A stretch of DNA of 27,699 bases from Stramenopiles sp. TOSAG23-3 (lineage: Eukaryota > Sar): NCBI GenBank assembly GCA_900128585.1, contig LT642256.1:1-27699 (forward strand), read 5' to 3'. Both the position numbers and the translations under genes were made by a program. Shown here one piece after another: positions 17,874 through 27,019 of this stretch (the stretch's first letter is position 1; each line of letters opens with the position of its first letter). A model generated the notes under the pieces. It was not told the DNA's origin, ran no database searches, and saw nothing but the letters and a program-made list of their open reading frames with translations.

Positions 17874-19652
17874 ATGAAGATTTCTGCAGTTTCTTCCGGA
17901 TTGCGAATACCGGTGAGAGTTTTTGGTAACACTTCCCACCGCTTCAAGTTCTGCTGTTTCCTTTTCTGCGCGTGGCTTCTCACGTCCGCCTCTTTTGCCA
18001 AGCGTACGTCACGGAAAAAAAAGAAAAAACCGGGGCGCTCCTCCAATGTAGTTATAACCAATAGCAATGGTGACGTTTTGGATTCGGCCCAAGAGGCATT
18101 GGACGATCCAAACGCTCTCGTGCCCAAGAAGCCACCGAAGCGGAAGCATCAAACCAAGTTGGGGAAAATGTTAGCTGACGCAGACGGGGCAGAAAAGTTC
18201 GAGGACAAAAGGACTAAGTGTGTGCATGCGTTTCAGCATTTTCGAACTAACAAAGAAGCAATGAACGTCGACGACGCGTACGGGCTAGGGCGCCGCCTGC
18301 TAGAGTTAGAAGAAATTAAGCAAGCCGTCGAAACGTTCCAATTCGTGGTGACAAAACTCCCGAACTCTAACGATGCGCGCTTGTCCCTCGGTATCGCCCA
18401 GCTGCATTTGGGCACTCACGTGGACGCGGTGGCGGCTGCCAAAACCCTTAGTTATGCACTGCAGCTGCGTTTTAAGTCAAATGATAGAGTAAGTATTGCC
18501 AGGTACATGTATGCCGAAGCCTTGAGGGGCTCTTACGACTATGATCAAAGTCTGAGCATATACGAAAATATTATTTCGACAAAATCGAACGTAACAAGCG
18601 ATAAGGAAGTGCTACAGGATGTTGTGACGAGCTATTTTTCTGCGTGCCAGGCGGCAGATTTCCCCCCGAAGTTAGATTTGGTACGCCTGGCTTGCTCAAG
18701 GATTAAAACTTTTCGCTGTTATGAAAACTTGGCCGGATGGTACATGCGCACGAACAAGGAAAAGAAAGGGCGGAAATATTTCAAGAAGGCGTTGAAGTTA
18801 GCAGGCGGGAAAATGCGAGCGTACTACAGGGAGGAGTCCGTAGAGTTCCCGACTGGGGAATCCTTCCCTGATGGAGAGATGCTGGTCGCAAACGAGGTAA
18901 GGGAGTTCGAAGACTTTTTGACGGTCGAAGAAAGTGACAAACTCGCAGATATAGTCGATTTCAGCATCGATGGCGCAAGTACCTCACGCCGCCGCATTTG
19001 CTACGCGTCTGGGGCAGCCCCTCCACAAACTAGAAAATATTTGGTGAAAGACCCTACGAAACAGGGGTATGACTGTATCAACAAAACCCTCGACGTTGGT
19101 GACAGGTTAGCATCGGACATTGTGACAAGCTCTTCCGTTTTTGTTGACAGTAATGACATTGATATTGTGAAGGATATTGAGCATCGCATTTACGAGAGTT
19201 TTGGCCTGTCGTCTGCAGATGCATGGCCAACCCAGCTGTTGAAGTACCCCCCAGGTGTCAGCTATGCAGCCCACACCGATTGTACGCTAGAAAAATTGGA
19301 TCCATTTGATCGGTCGTTTACGGTATTGATTTATTTAAATAGAATTCGATCTGGGGGAGAAACGACGTTTCCTACGCTGGGTAGGAGCGTTGAACCAGTG
19401 AGAGGAAAGGCAGTCGTGTTTTCGTCTGTTGATTCTCGCGGTTTTTGCAACCCAAAGCTGTTACATGTAGGAGAAGCAGTGACGGGATTAAAGCCCAAAT
19501 ATGTGCTGCAGAAATGGTTTCGTCGACCTAATTTGCACCGGCGCAGGCGCTCCGAAAAAGCTTACTTTGGATTTCACAGGGAATTGAAGTCTACCAAAAC
19601 ACCCCGGCCATTGGATCACGGGATCCCAGGAAAAGTATGGGAGGAGTTATAA
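17874..19652 (+). CDS. prolyl 4-hydroxylase (2OG-Fe(II) oxygenase) with TPR-like region
   Basis: A 592-residue protein. The first true ATG is at 17874; the frame upstream opens only with TTG. A hydrophobic segment at residues about 25-42 (FKFCCFLFCAWLLTSASFA) after a basic leader suggests an ER signal peptide or anchor, followed by a lysine-rich stretch. Residues about 110-320 are helical with TPR-like units. The C-terminal half is a P4Hc-type double-stranded beta-helix: iron ligands His467 and Asp469 (AAHTD) and His531 (LLHVG), with 2-oxoglutarate-binding Lys at 542 (KYVLQKWF; Lys540 is an alternative). RSGGETTFP between them is typical. These enzymes 4-hydroxylate prolines using O2 and 2-oxoglutarate, usually in secreted glycoproteins. 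The helical front may bind peptide, as the peptide-substrate domain does in collagen P4H. Confidence 0.93.
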   Translation: MKISAVSSGLRIPVRVFGNTSHRFKFCCFLFCAWLLTSASFAKRTSRKKKKKPGRSSNVVITNSNGDVLDSAQEALDDPNALVPKKPPKRKHQTKLGKMLADADGAEKFEDKRTKCVHAFQHFRTNKEAMNVDDAYGLGRRLLELEEIKQAVETFQFVVTKLPNSNDARLSLGIAQLHLGTHVDAVAAAKTLSYALQLRFKSNDRVSIARYMYAEALRGSYDYDQSLSIYENIISTKSNVTSDKEVLQDVVTSYFSACQAADFPPKLDLVRLACSRIKTFRCYENLAGWYMRTNKEKKGRKYFKKALKLAGGKMRAYYREESVEFPTGESFPDGEMLVANEVREFEDFLTVEESDKLADIVDFSIDGASTSRRRICYASGAAPPQTRKYLVKDPTKQGYDCINKTLDVGDRLASDIVTSSSVFVDSNDIDIVKDIEHRIYESFGLSSADAWPTQLLKYPPGVSYAAHTDCTLEKLDPFDRSFTVLIYLNRIRSGGETTFPTLGRSVEPVRGKAVVFSSVDSRGFCNPKLLHVGEAVTGLKPKYVLQKWFRRPNLHRRRRSEKAYFGFHRELKSTKTPRPLDHGIPGKVWEEL

Positions 19653-19951
19653 AACTATTGGCGCTGCCCAAATGTATTTTTGTAAATATCTAGTTCAGGC
19701 GTGTAGTAATAAACAACCGGGGACACGTATTGGTGAAAATAAAAAATATGCTTACGAGTAAGCAAAATAAAATTCAGTCAAAACAGACAGGAACAGCACC
19801 CCAGACCAGATAAAATTGACTCGAGCTAGCTACTTTTGTAAAAAAGAATATTTGTATTATGTTAATAAAGTGACTCACGAAAATATTTTCCCTCTTTTGA
19901 ACTTCGGAGTTACGGGCACCGACACGTTGCGAGGTTTGATAGTTCCAGTAT

Positions 19952-20599
19952 TTACAAGCTAAACCCGGTATCCTCTTCTTGTTTTGGACCCTTTTGGCCA
20001 CGCATAAAATCTGGCCGTGCTCCAGCCATCCATCTGGGCTCCCCTCTTCTTGATGGTAGTGTGTTGAGGTCAGCAGGTGGTTTGTCGTCGGCAGTCCAAA
20101 GAGGAACCAGAGGTGGCCCTTTCCGTTCCATACGGTCTGACCTTGCACCCCCAATCCACCTTTCCTTCCCTCGTCGCGAGCTCCCAGGCCTGGGGCGAAC
20201 TATTGGGTCGTCGACTGTCATCAACGATTCAACGTACCGCTCTGGTTCTCCATCATAAACATCTAATCTGTTGCCGTTTGGCCACCTGGATGCGCCCCGT
20301 CTTTCGGACACTGGGATTCCCGCTTCTTCCATAAGCTTGGCCGCACTTTTTCTATTGTCCCTTTCGGCATACAGTTCGTATGTTTTAGACACGTCTTTTT
20401 CGTGAACAAAACCAACAGAAACGTCATTCTTGGCTCCGCCAACCCATCGCGGTTCAGTTAGCCGTTCTTTTGGAGATGCTGGAGCAGCCTTCGGAGCATC
20501 ATTCGCTATGTACAACTGATCAAGGCGCTGTACTCCAGGATTCCGTGCTCGCTGGATATTTCCACCCGGCCAACGGGCTTCAGGGACTCCCGCACTCAT
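19952..20599 (-). CDS. unrecognised repeat protein with five RW motifs
   Basis: A 215-residue soluble, basic, proline/arginine-rich protein. Start at the first ATG (20597-20599); the frame upstream has only TTG. I do not recognise the family. It is built from about five repeats, each ending in an RW followed by a small-residue G-rich turn: RWPGG (9), RWVGGAKND (51), RWPNGNRLD (105), RWIGGARSD (147) and RWMAGARPD (189). Spacings are 42, 54, 42 and 42 residues. About 20 residues before most RW pairs is a second shared block: LYIANDAP, LYAERD, LMTVDDP, LWTADDKP. No signal peptide, membrane segment or catalytic motif is visible. Such regular short motifs in an otherwise disordered chain suggest repeated binding to a polymeric partner; a cytoskeletal or axonemal role is speculation. 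Confidence 0.85.
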   Translation of the reverse strand: MSAGVPEARWPGGNIQRARNPGVQRLDQLYIANDAPKAAPASPKERLTEPRWVGGAKNDVSVGFVHEKDVSKTYELYAERDNRKSAAKLMEEAGIPVSERRGASRWPNGNRLDVYDGEPERYVESLMTVDDPIVRPRPGSSRRGKERWIGGARSDRMERKGPPLVPLWTADDKPPADLNTLPSRRGEPRWMAGARPDFMRGQKGPKQEEDTGFSL

Positions 20600-21522
20600 T
20601 ATTTTAATCAAACAGGGTAGCTGTCAGCGCAGGCAAAGGAATGTTATAAAATGTTTTTGTAGAGTCCGGGCTCACTGCTTTCAAATGTTCCTACACACGT
20701 AAATAAATGACAGATCATAAACAGTTTCGGGACAGAAAAATTCATCGCGCGTTAGTCACCACGCTAGACTAACATCATCAAACAAACAACACAACTAACA
20801 ACAACAATGTCAACATGACCATTTGTTGTGATGATGGAGTGCTGTTGCTACTGTGTTGATGTTGTTGTTGAAAAGAAATAATTGTAGAAGAAAAAAAGCT
20901 GCTAGTCGTCTATATTAATATAGCTAATAGAAAAAAAGTAACGCATAAAAACCCCCGTACGAGGTAGTATTTATTATTATTAATAAATAATATTTTTATT
21001 TAAAATAGAAGAAGTGGTGGTTTGGATTTTTGCAAGTACAGAAATTAGTATAATATAAAGTATACGAAGTATGTATACTTATAGTAAATATGGGCCTATA
21101 CCAAGAAAATGAATAATTTTGTTGAAACGTTTTTTGCATTTTTAAATAATAATTTTTTGTTGCTGCTTTTTTTCTTTCTATCTCCTCCAGACTTATTCAT
21201 ATTATACGAAGTGTATAATAGTGACTTTTATTGTATTATACGTAAATTATATAATATTATAATTCCTCGTATTTATTGTAATACCACCAACCACCAGCAG
21301 CCAAAAAAAGAGTAGTACGACGTGGTTGTTACAAAAAAAAAAAAAAAAGAAGGAGACTGATCTCTACATTTGTCGTCAATAGAAAGAATGAATGGCCCGT
21401 ATTTGTTGTTGTATATCAACCATGTCGTCTCCAACCAAACGAGAATTAAATTATTTCGAAAATACACGAATAACGGGGTACGAAACCCTATTTTTCTCTT
21501 ATATTAGTACAAATATCAAATC
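20600..21522. other. divergent AT-rich spacer
   Basis: Upstream of both the RW-repeat gene (leftward) and the four-helix membrane protein gene (rightward). Contains CAA/ACA-rich sequence near 20780-20815, GTT-rich sequence near 20850-20870, TA-rich runs, two short TATACGAAGT-centred inverted repeats (about 21057-21082 and 21202-21222) and a 16-base A run near 21332-21348. No gene seen. Confidence 0.5.
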
Positions 21523-21963
21523 ATGCCGCACGGTGACTTAAGCGACTTTGCAGGATTATTTTCCTTCGCCACCGGCCTCGCGTCGATCTTTGCACCCAAC
21601 TTGTGGTATCGAGAGTTCGGGCCAGTGAAGCCCATGTTCGATGGGTCCATAACTGCGGAGAGCACCGCGATGATTTCATTCATTGGATCACTTTTAGTAT
21701 TTGTGGGACTGGCCTCGTACATAGTACGCTGGAACACTACGAACGCCATCAGTGCAGCGACCGGGTATTTTTTCGCTGCGATCAATTCCGCTTATATCGC
21801 ACACCAGATGGACGGCAGTTTCGTCCTCCGTGGTTGGCATCTATTTTCCGCAGTGTTTCTGATCGGAGCATTTCACATGAAATTCAACCCCAACCCCAAA
21901 TGGACGTCAAAGACACTGAAGGCTCACGAAGACGAAAAAGCAAAGAAAAAGAAGAGTTCGTAA
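21523..21963 (+). CDS. small four-helix membrane protein with KKXX tail
   Basis: A 146-residue protein with four hydrophobic segments: about residues 8-27, 46-68, 75-95 and 104-119. The C-terminal tail is hydrophilic and lysine-rich, ending KKKKSS. Lysines at positions -3 and -4 fit the dilysine KKXX signal for retrieval to the ER when the tail is cytosolic; that is known of the motif, while ER residence here is inferred. Conserved-looking polar positions inside or next to helices (FAPNLWYREFGP, NSAYIAHQM, RGWHLFSAV) suggest a structured integral protein rather than a chance ORF. I do not recognise the family. Start ATG at 21523, with an AT-rich leader. Confidence 0.8.
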   Translation: MPHGDLSDFAGLFSFATGLASIFAPNLWYREFGPVKPMFDGSITAESTAMISFIGSLLVFVGLASYIVRWNTTNAISAATGYFFAAINSAYIAHQMDGSFVLRGWHLFSAVFLIGAFHMKFNPNPKWTSKTLKAHEDEKAKKKKSS

Positions 21964-22468
21964 ATTCCTGGCATCGTAAAATAGTGCTATGCTCTGTTCC
22001 CTTATAAAATAGTAATTTATATAATTTCGGAGAAGCATCTAGTCCGTAATACCAAAATATTTTTTTGAATTCTACGTGCGTAGGTGTCTTAGAATTTCAT
22101 GGGGTCTTACTGGAGGTGAAATTAATGCGCCGAGAAAAGATCACACTTTTCAATAACTCCTTACTTTCAGGTCATTTAAAAAACTTTTAAAGACATTTAA
22201 TTACTTAAATAACAGCCAATTTTCTTGTTTTTAGAATTTATGTCTATCGATTAGTAAAACCAAAAGAGCAAAGATAAGTCTAGTTCATGAAGGAATGTAA
22301 ACCTAGAATACGTCTAAATCTAGATTTCAGTTCGCAGTACATTAATTTTAATTACTTAAATAACAGCCAATTTTCTTGTTTAATGTACGTCTTACTCTTT
22401 TTCTTAAAATTTAAACATCAGTCAAACGACGTTATATAATTTGTTTTCAGTCAAACGACCCAGTCTTT
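21964..22468. other. convergent spacer holding a dispersed repeat
   Basis: Between the ends of the membrane protein gene and the leftward 220-residue gene. Mostly occupied by repeat copy C (22199-22380). A short TTTTCAGTCAAACGAC-like direct repeat follows at about 22419-22459. No gene. Confidence 0.6.
22199..22380 (+). repeat. dispersed repeat, copy C
   Basis: Begins and ends with the same core (TTACTTAAATAACAGCCAAT followed by TTTCTTG) at about 22200-22228 and 22353-22379. Between them lies TATCGATTAGTAAAACC, AAAGAGCAAAGATAAG, TTCATGAAGGAATGTAA, then TCTAGATTTCAGTTCGCAG. The internal part is highly similar to copy B at 9738-9890, so the two diverged recently or are conserved. The two flanking cores resemble short terminal repeats in direct orientation. 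Confidence 0.88.
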
Positions 22469-23131
22469 TTACAGAATGTAGCCTTTTGGATTGTTGTTTG
22501 TCTTTTTCTTCTTTTTTTTCCGGCGTTTTTGACGGAAAGATGCTGCTCCAATTTTTACTTTGACGCCCGTTTTCTTGTTCCGATGCTGTACCTTCCTCGC
22601 AGACGTTCCATAAACGTTCTCCTCACTACCCTCTTCATTTGACGGAATGTACCCCATTAACGACTGCAAAGATTCTTCTACAAAAACTCCACCTTCTTCC
22701 TCAGGTTCTCCATACCCATCCTCCCTGTCATACGCCTCTTCTTCTTCGGCATTGCGTGACATCAATGATAATTGCTCCATGTATTGCTCTCGTTTGTACG
22801 TTGCTTCTTGGTTCATATGCCGAATGTACGCCTTTCTAATTGCTGGCAAACTATTTTGGATGGTCCGCCTCAGCGCTTTCGTCACAGTCCCGTCAGGCGC
22901 CACAAAAGGCTCCGAATGTTTTTTATTTACAGACACAAATTCACTGTTAACTCTACAATGGTCTAAATTTGGTATTTGTACTGGCTGGATCAACAACTTT
23001 TTGTGGGCTTCAACAGATTTGAAGTTCCCATGATAGCCCTGAGATATTTGATCAAGGTATGGCCCCGTGTTTATCCGTGCACTGCCGGCCCCGGCCTTTT
23101 TGCCCCCCCGGTTGAATGAAAAAATATTCAT
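22469..23131 (-). CDS. unrecognised 220-residue protein with basic tail
   Basis: Start at the first ATG (23129-23131); the frame upstream has only TTG. No family recognised. Residues 1-20 are Gly/Lys-rich. Residues about 25-110 look folded (GPYLDQISQGYHGNFKSVEA; LIQPVQIPNLDHCRVNSEF; then a helical KALRRTIQNSLPAIRKAYIRH). Residues about 115-155 are strongly acidic (EEEEAYD, EPEEEGG). The tail is strongly basic (FRQKRRKKKKKK), which would fit a nuclear or nucleolar signal, or nucleic-acid or microtubule binding. No signal peptide or membrane segment. It shares a spacer with the flagellar-like coiled-coil gene, transcribed away from it. Clear codon structure and mixed composition argue it is real. 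Confidence 0.8.
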   Translation of the reverse strand: MNIFSFNRGGKKAGAGSARINTGPYLDQISQGYHGNFKSVEAHKKLLIQPVQIPNLDHCRVNSEFVSVNKKHSEPFVAPDGTVTKALRRTIQNSLPAIRKAYIRHMNQEATYKREQYMEQLSLMSRNAEEEEAYDREDGYGEPEEEGGVFVEESLQSLMGYIPSNEEGSEENVYGTSARKVQHRNKKTGVKVKIGAASFRQKRRKKKKKKTNNNPKGYIL

Positions 23132-23866
23132 TGTGTACAATATTATGGGGACAATGTTTGTGTGAGGGTCGATTGAAAGTGTTCTTTTCTTTTGGTTGGT
23201 ACGTATATAAGCAAGTATGGCTTTTCACTTCGAACATCTATAATGTAAATTCATTACTTTGAACGGTCATTGGGGTGTGAAGATGTGATTTTTATACTCT
23301 CTCTTTTACTCTTCTTATAAATATTATATTATAGTTTTCTTACTCGTACCGGTACTCTATGGAAATACTATAATACTACAATATAATTTTAAAAATAAAA
23401 TAACATAACCGTTGGAGGAGTATATAATAATAATATAAGTGAGAATCCCTATACTATATACCTATAGAATATCACAGGAGAATATTTTTTTATTGTTGTT
23501 TTTATTCGTTAGGTATTATTTTTATGAATGAAAAGAAAAAAGAAGAAAGAGATAACTCTGCTTCTTCTTCCTACGACGTACTACTCTGTCTGTGTTGTAT
23601 TTTTATAATAATAATAATAATTATATAATTTATTATTATTTTATTATGAAAACAAAAATATGACTGATAATGTTTATATATATAACGACTAATTTCTATA
23701 ACACACACGCAATCAATTGGAGAGAGTAATCAGGATGAAAAAAATTGAGCCCAATAGTTTTTTTCAAGGAGACCTTTACACCTCGTATATGTGGTATCGA
23801 AGCAACCAAGCCGTTCATCCCGTACTTATAAACACGACTTGGGTGTAGATAGAATATATTGGAACA
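23132..23866. other. divergent AT-rich spacer
   Basis: Shared upstream region of the 220-residue gene and the docking-complex-like gene. TA- and ATA-rich, with (ATA)n near 23607-23640. One ACCGGTAC word at about 23346-23356. No gene seen. Confidence 0.5.
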
Positions 23867-25750
23867 ATGAGCAGCCGAAAGACCATTATCGAACCCGTGG
23901 CGAGGGATACTCGGACTCGCGTGAAAACGCCAATACGAAGGGAGGATGCTTTAACTAACCGCCCGCCGTCCCATATTCGCATTAATGTCAAGAAAAAAAG
24001 CTCCCCGGGTCTCATAAATAGTGGGAAAAAACGAATGTCATTCGCAGATGGTCAAATTAGCCGATTTGCCATGGACGAAAGCGCATTGATGAAGAAAATT
24101 CGTTATGAAGAGCACAGGAATACAGAACTAGAGAAAGCCGTTCAGCGCAAGCATATGCACATCCGGAAAGCGCTCAAGACGATGGACAGGCTGGCACGAA
24201 AAGATCACATCGATGGGCGAAATGCATTTAAGAACAAAAGGAATAGAGTAATGACCAGGGTGCGCATCTTGGAGACAGCGTTAGATGATAAGCGGAAAGC
24301 ACGCAGCCAAGTCGAAAGTTACAACAAAAGAATCCGCGAAGAAATAAACGAACTGCGAAAGGCCGAAAGTGTGTTGGAATGGAACTTTAAAAACACTAAG
24401 CAGACGTTGGTGAAATACCGCAAACTAACGGGGGGCATAATGGCCAAAGCTAACCGATTTTTAGACGAACACGCGAGAGCCAAGGAGGAGTTGGAGGACG
24501 TGGAAAACACATACGTGCGAGAAACCATAAATTTCGAACACGATTTTAACAATTATGTTACTATTGTGGAAAAGCAGCGTCTGAACCAGGAAGAAGCACT
24601 TGTTCAAGAAAGGAGGCACATTCTAAGGGAAAAACACAAGCACGCCCAAGAAAGCGCTAAAATGAGTAATCCAAGGGGGTTGCTGACGGATGAGGAAGAA
24701 GACGCCATTAAGCAAAGGCTTGCCAATTTGAAAGCACAACTGCGAGGAAAAGATAATGTTGCGGTCCAACAGCAACGGGAAATCGAATCAATGGAACATG
24801 CCTTTTCCATGCTCAATGCTGTTTTGGAGGCAGGCGAGCAGGGGATGAACAGTGTGGCCACGGCAAAGCATGTTGAAAAACAATCTCACCTATTTCAACG
24901 AAAACAGGTCAGCGAGTTAAGCACTACGAAAATCAATCAAATAATCGACAAATTCATTTCCAACGAAGAGGGACTTTTTCGAATAGGCAATGCTGTGAAG
25001 GACGTCAAGAGCACTTACTTCACAGAGGAAACGAAGATGAAGGTTGCAAGGGATACATTGATGAAAGCTATGCGGGGAGAGGATAGCCCCGCTGCGACTG
25101 CGCTTCAAATTCGCGTTAAAAAATTGAACGACAAGAAAGATTCAGTAGTGAAGCTGTGCAATAACTTTTTAAGGCGAAAAACGAAGCTAGAGCGGGATCT
25201 GTCGTCCTTCATTGATGGGTTTCAGAGCGTCGTCGATGCTTTGGGCGTTTTCAATGAATTAAATAGGGTGGATAAAAACAATCACGACAATGGGCGCGGA
25301 AGGGCAGGGAAAAACGGAGACAAGGTAAGGGCAGCCCGGGGTAAAAAGGGGCGATTGCACCTGAGTGTTCACAACATTCAGAAATATATGGGCATGCTCG
25401 AGATTCATGCTACAGATATATGCAATAAATATTTGAACCGAAAGGCCGAGGAAGAGGCCGAAGCAATGGATATGCGCAGTAGTAGATCTCGTAGAGATGG
25501 CCCGATGGCCCTGCAGCAGCTGAAGAGGAAGAGGAATCGACCGGCGAAACGGGAGACTGTTTGGGGGCCGAAGACCCTCAAAAGTTTCGCGAATGATTCA
25601 ATGAATAAGTATGGCCCAATTCATAGTCAGACCAGCGAGGAGATGTTTGAGATGGCCCTCAGCCAGAGCCAGCTGCCCAGCATAAACGATTTCGACCGTC
25701 CCATGAGCGTTCATGATGCGAGAAAACACTTGCTGAGTCGGGGTACATAA
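23867..25750 (+). CDS. coiled-coil protein resembling outer dynein arm docking complex subunit
   Basis: A 627-residue, highly charged protein. A basic disordered head (1-65, with RRED, KKKSS, GKKR) is followed by long heptad-rich helices from about residue 75 to 480 and a basic C-terminal region. The segment at about 150-230 reads like the family of ODA1/DC2, CCDC63 and CCDC114/ODAD1. It has a conserved SYNKRIREEINELRKAESVL (151-170) followed by NFKNTKQTLVKYRKL, then a helix with repeated acidic residues and a TINFEHDFNNY stretch. Those proteins anchor outer dynein arms on axonemal doublets. Assignment to this family rests on visible pattern only; other axonemal coiled-coil proteins would look similar. 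Intronless; ATG at 23867. Confidence 0.75.
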   Translation: MSSRKTIIEPVARDTRTRVKTPIRREDALTNRPPSHIRINVKKKSSPGLINSGKKRMSFADGQISRFAMDESALMKKIRYEEHRNTELEKAVQRKHMHIRKALKTMDRLARKDHIDGRNAFKNKRNRVMTRVRILETALDDKRKARSQVESYNKRIREEINELRKAESVLEWNFKNTKQTLVKYRKLTGGIMAKANRFLDEHARAKEELEDVENTYVRETINFEHDFNNYVTIVEKQRLNQEEALVQERRHILREKHKHAQESAKMSNPRGLLTDEEEDAIKQRLANLKAQLRGKDNVAVQQQREIESMEHAFSMLNAVLEAGEQGMNSVATAKHVEKQSHLFQRKQVSELSTTKINQIIDKFISNEEGLFRIGNAVKDVKSTYFTEETKMKVARDTLMKAMRGEDSPAATALQIRVKKLNDKKDSVVKLCNNFLRRKTKLERDLSSFIDGFQSVVDALGVFNELNRVDKNNHDNGRGRAGKNGDKVRAARGKKGRLHLSVHNIQKYMGMLEIHATDICNKYLNRKAEEEAEAMDMRSSRSRRDGPMALQQLKRKRNRPAKRETVWGPKTLKSFANDSMNKYGPIHSQTSEEMFEMALSQSQLPSINDFDRPMSVHDARKHLLSRGT

Positions 25751-26086
25751 AACATGCCGGCACAAAGTGCTTAAAAATATGCGAGAAATTCTTAAATGTC
25801 AAAAAAAATATAATTCTCTTACAAAACACCAAATTATATAGTATGCTTTAAGACTCTCATTTTATTATATCAATTACAATTTCATTTATATCACATAGTA
25901 TGCTTCAAGACTCTCCTTTTAAACATATGTTATATATTATATAATTTGTTTTTTTTATAAATTGAATTATAATTCTTATACCAAGAGTTATGTCTATTTG
26001 GAAAAGACTCCCTCGCACTACTCGGAAAATGATACACTGACCTTTTTCTGAACACCACCCCCAAACCAACCGTGACGGCAAACCTT
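25751..26086. other. convergent spacer with a short direct repeat
   Basis: AT-rich 3' region between the coiled-coil gene and the DUF1295 gene. It contains two near-identical copies of a unit starting ATAGTATGCTT and continuing AAGACTCTC, at about 25838-25863 and 25895-25920, 57 bases apart. No gene. Confidence 0.6.
25838..25920. repeat. spaced direct repeat, about 25 bp twice
   Basis: First copy about 25838-25863, second about 25895-25920. They differ at two or three positions. Located just after the coiled-coil gene stop. Confidence 0.85.
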
Positions 26087-27019
26087 TCACCAGCCTGGAA
26101 ACAAGACTGGCGTCGTTTTTTTGTATTTTTCGTAATGTTTCATTCCGCCCCACTTCTGATCCGCGCGTTTTTCCAGCAACATTAAGCTAGTAAAGACCAA
26201 GAAAATACAAGACCAGACAGGACTTACAGCACACGTTATCAAATCGACGACAGAGGCGCGTGCGAGCCCCTCCAACCCCCCGATGCAGCATATGGACAGC
26301 CCGAACCATAGCATGATTTCACCACAATAATTAGGGTGCCTCGAATAGCCCCACATGCCCGTCGCAATCCATTTATTATTTTCTCCGAACTTAAATGCAG
26401 CATTAAAATTCCACTTTTCTATATCTGCAACTATTTCTATGTAAAACCCAATTGCAAAAATAGAAAACCCAATGTAGTCCAAAATGTCTAGACCGTTCGA
26501 CAAAGTCTGGCGTTTATCGTCTGCAAGCTTCCATAAGGAAAAGAAATTAAAAAAGCACCACAGCCCCCCGCTTGTCCAGGCAAACAAGTTATATGCTACC
26601 CCTTTGTTCAATTTTTCGAAACGAAAATCGTGCCCCCTTACGAAGACCCTGTATCCTACGTACGCGACTAGGCGGGTGCACCAAACAGCTGCGCAAAGAT
26701 ACACCAGAGACGTCCGAAGGTTTGGCGCCCCATTGGAGACGGTGAAATATGAACACGCCAGCATATGCAAAATGCAAACGTCTTCCGTAATGTCATAAAA
26801 TTTGTTTGTTCCAAGCAATAATGAAGTAACGAACCCAACCCAATGGAAACCAATTCCCAGCAAGCCGGCCAATAGAAAGCGACCTGAAAGAGCACGCCCC
26901 AAGCAAACAGCAAGGCAGATCTGGGAGACCACAAGAAGGCAGAAGAACCCCGGCGACGTGTTTGAATAGTCCAGTTCCGACTTGTGGGCAGACTTTTGGA
27001 GCCGATCCAGGAAGGACAT
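26087..27019 (-). CDS. DUF1295 / steroid 5-alpha-reductase-like membrane protein
   Basis: A 310-residue polytopic membrane protein with about seven hydrophobic stretches. The family motif GMWGYSRHPNYCGE is at residues 221-234, the hallmark of DUF1295 and related isoprenylcysteine methyltransferase/sterol reductase-type enzymes; Arg227-His228 and Glu234 are present. An RGHDFRFEKLNKG block (128-140) and a C-terminal KRADQKWG...YEKYKKTTP complete the DUF1295 pattern. Members are presumed NAD(P)H-dependent reductases of lipids or sterols in the ER, but substrates are mostly unknown. The ATG at 27017-27019 gives the usual family length. The ORF ends at FPGW before the stop, also typical. Confidence 0.92.
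   Translation of the reverse strand: MSFLDRLQKSAHKSELDYSNTSPGFFCLLVVSQICLAVCLGRALSGRFLLAGLLGIGFHWVGFVTSLLLGTNKFYDITEDVCILHMLACSYFTVSNGAPNLRTSLVYLCAAVWCTRLVAYVGYRVFVRGHDFRFEKLNKGVAYNLFAWTSGGLWCFFNFFSLWKLADDKRQTLSNGLDILDYIGFSIFAIGFYIEIVADIEKWNFNAAFKFGENNKWIATGMWGYSRHPNYCGEIMLWFGLSICCIGGLEGLARASVVDLITCAVSPVWSCIFLVFTSLMLLEKRADQKWGGMKHYEKYKKTTPVLFPGW

Noticed and set aside
21057-21222. TATACGAAGT inverted repeats resembling loxP arms
   Set aside because: Only about ten bases match and the spacing and partner arms do not. Chance in AT-rich DNA is the simpler reading.
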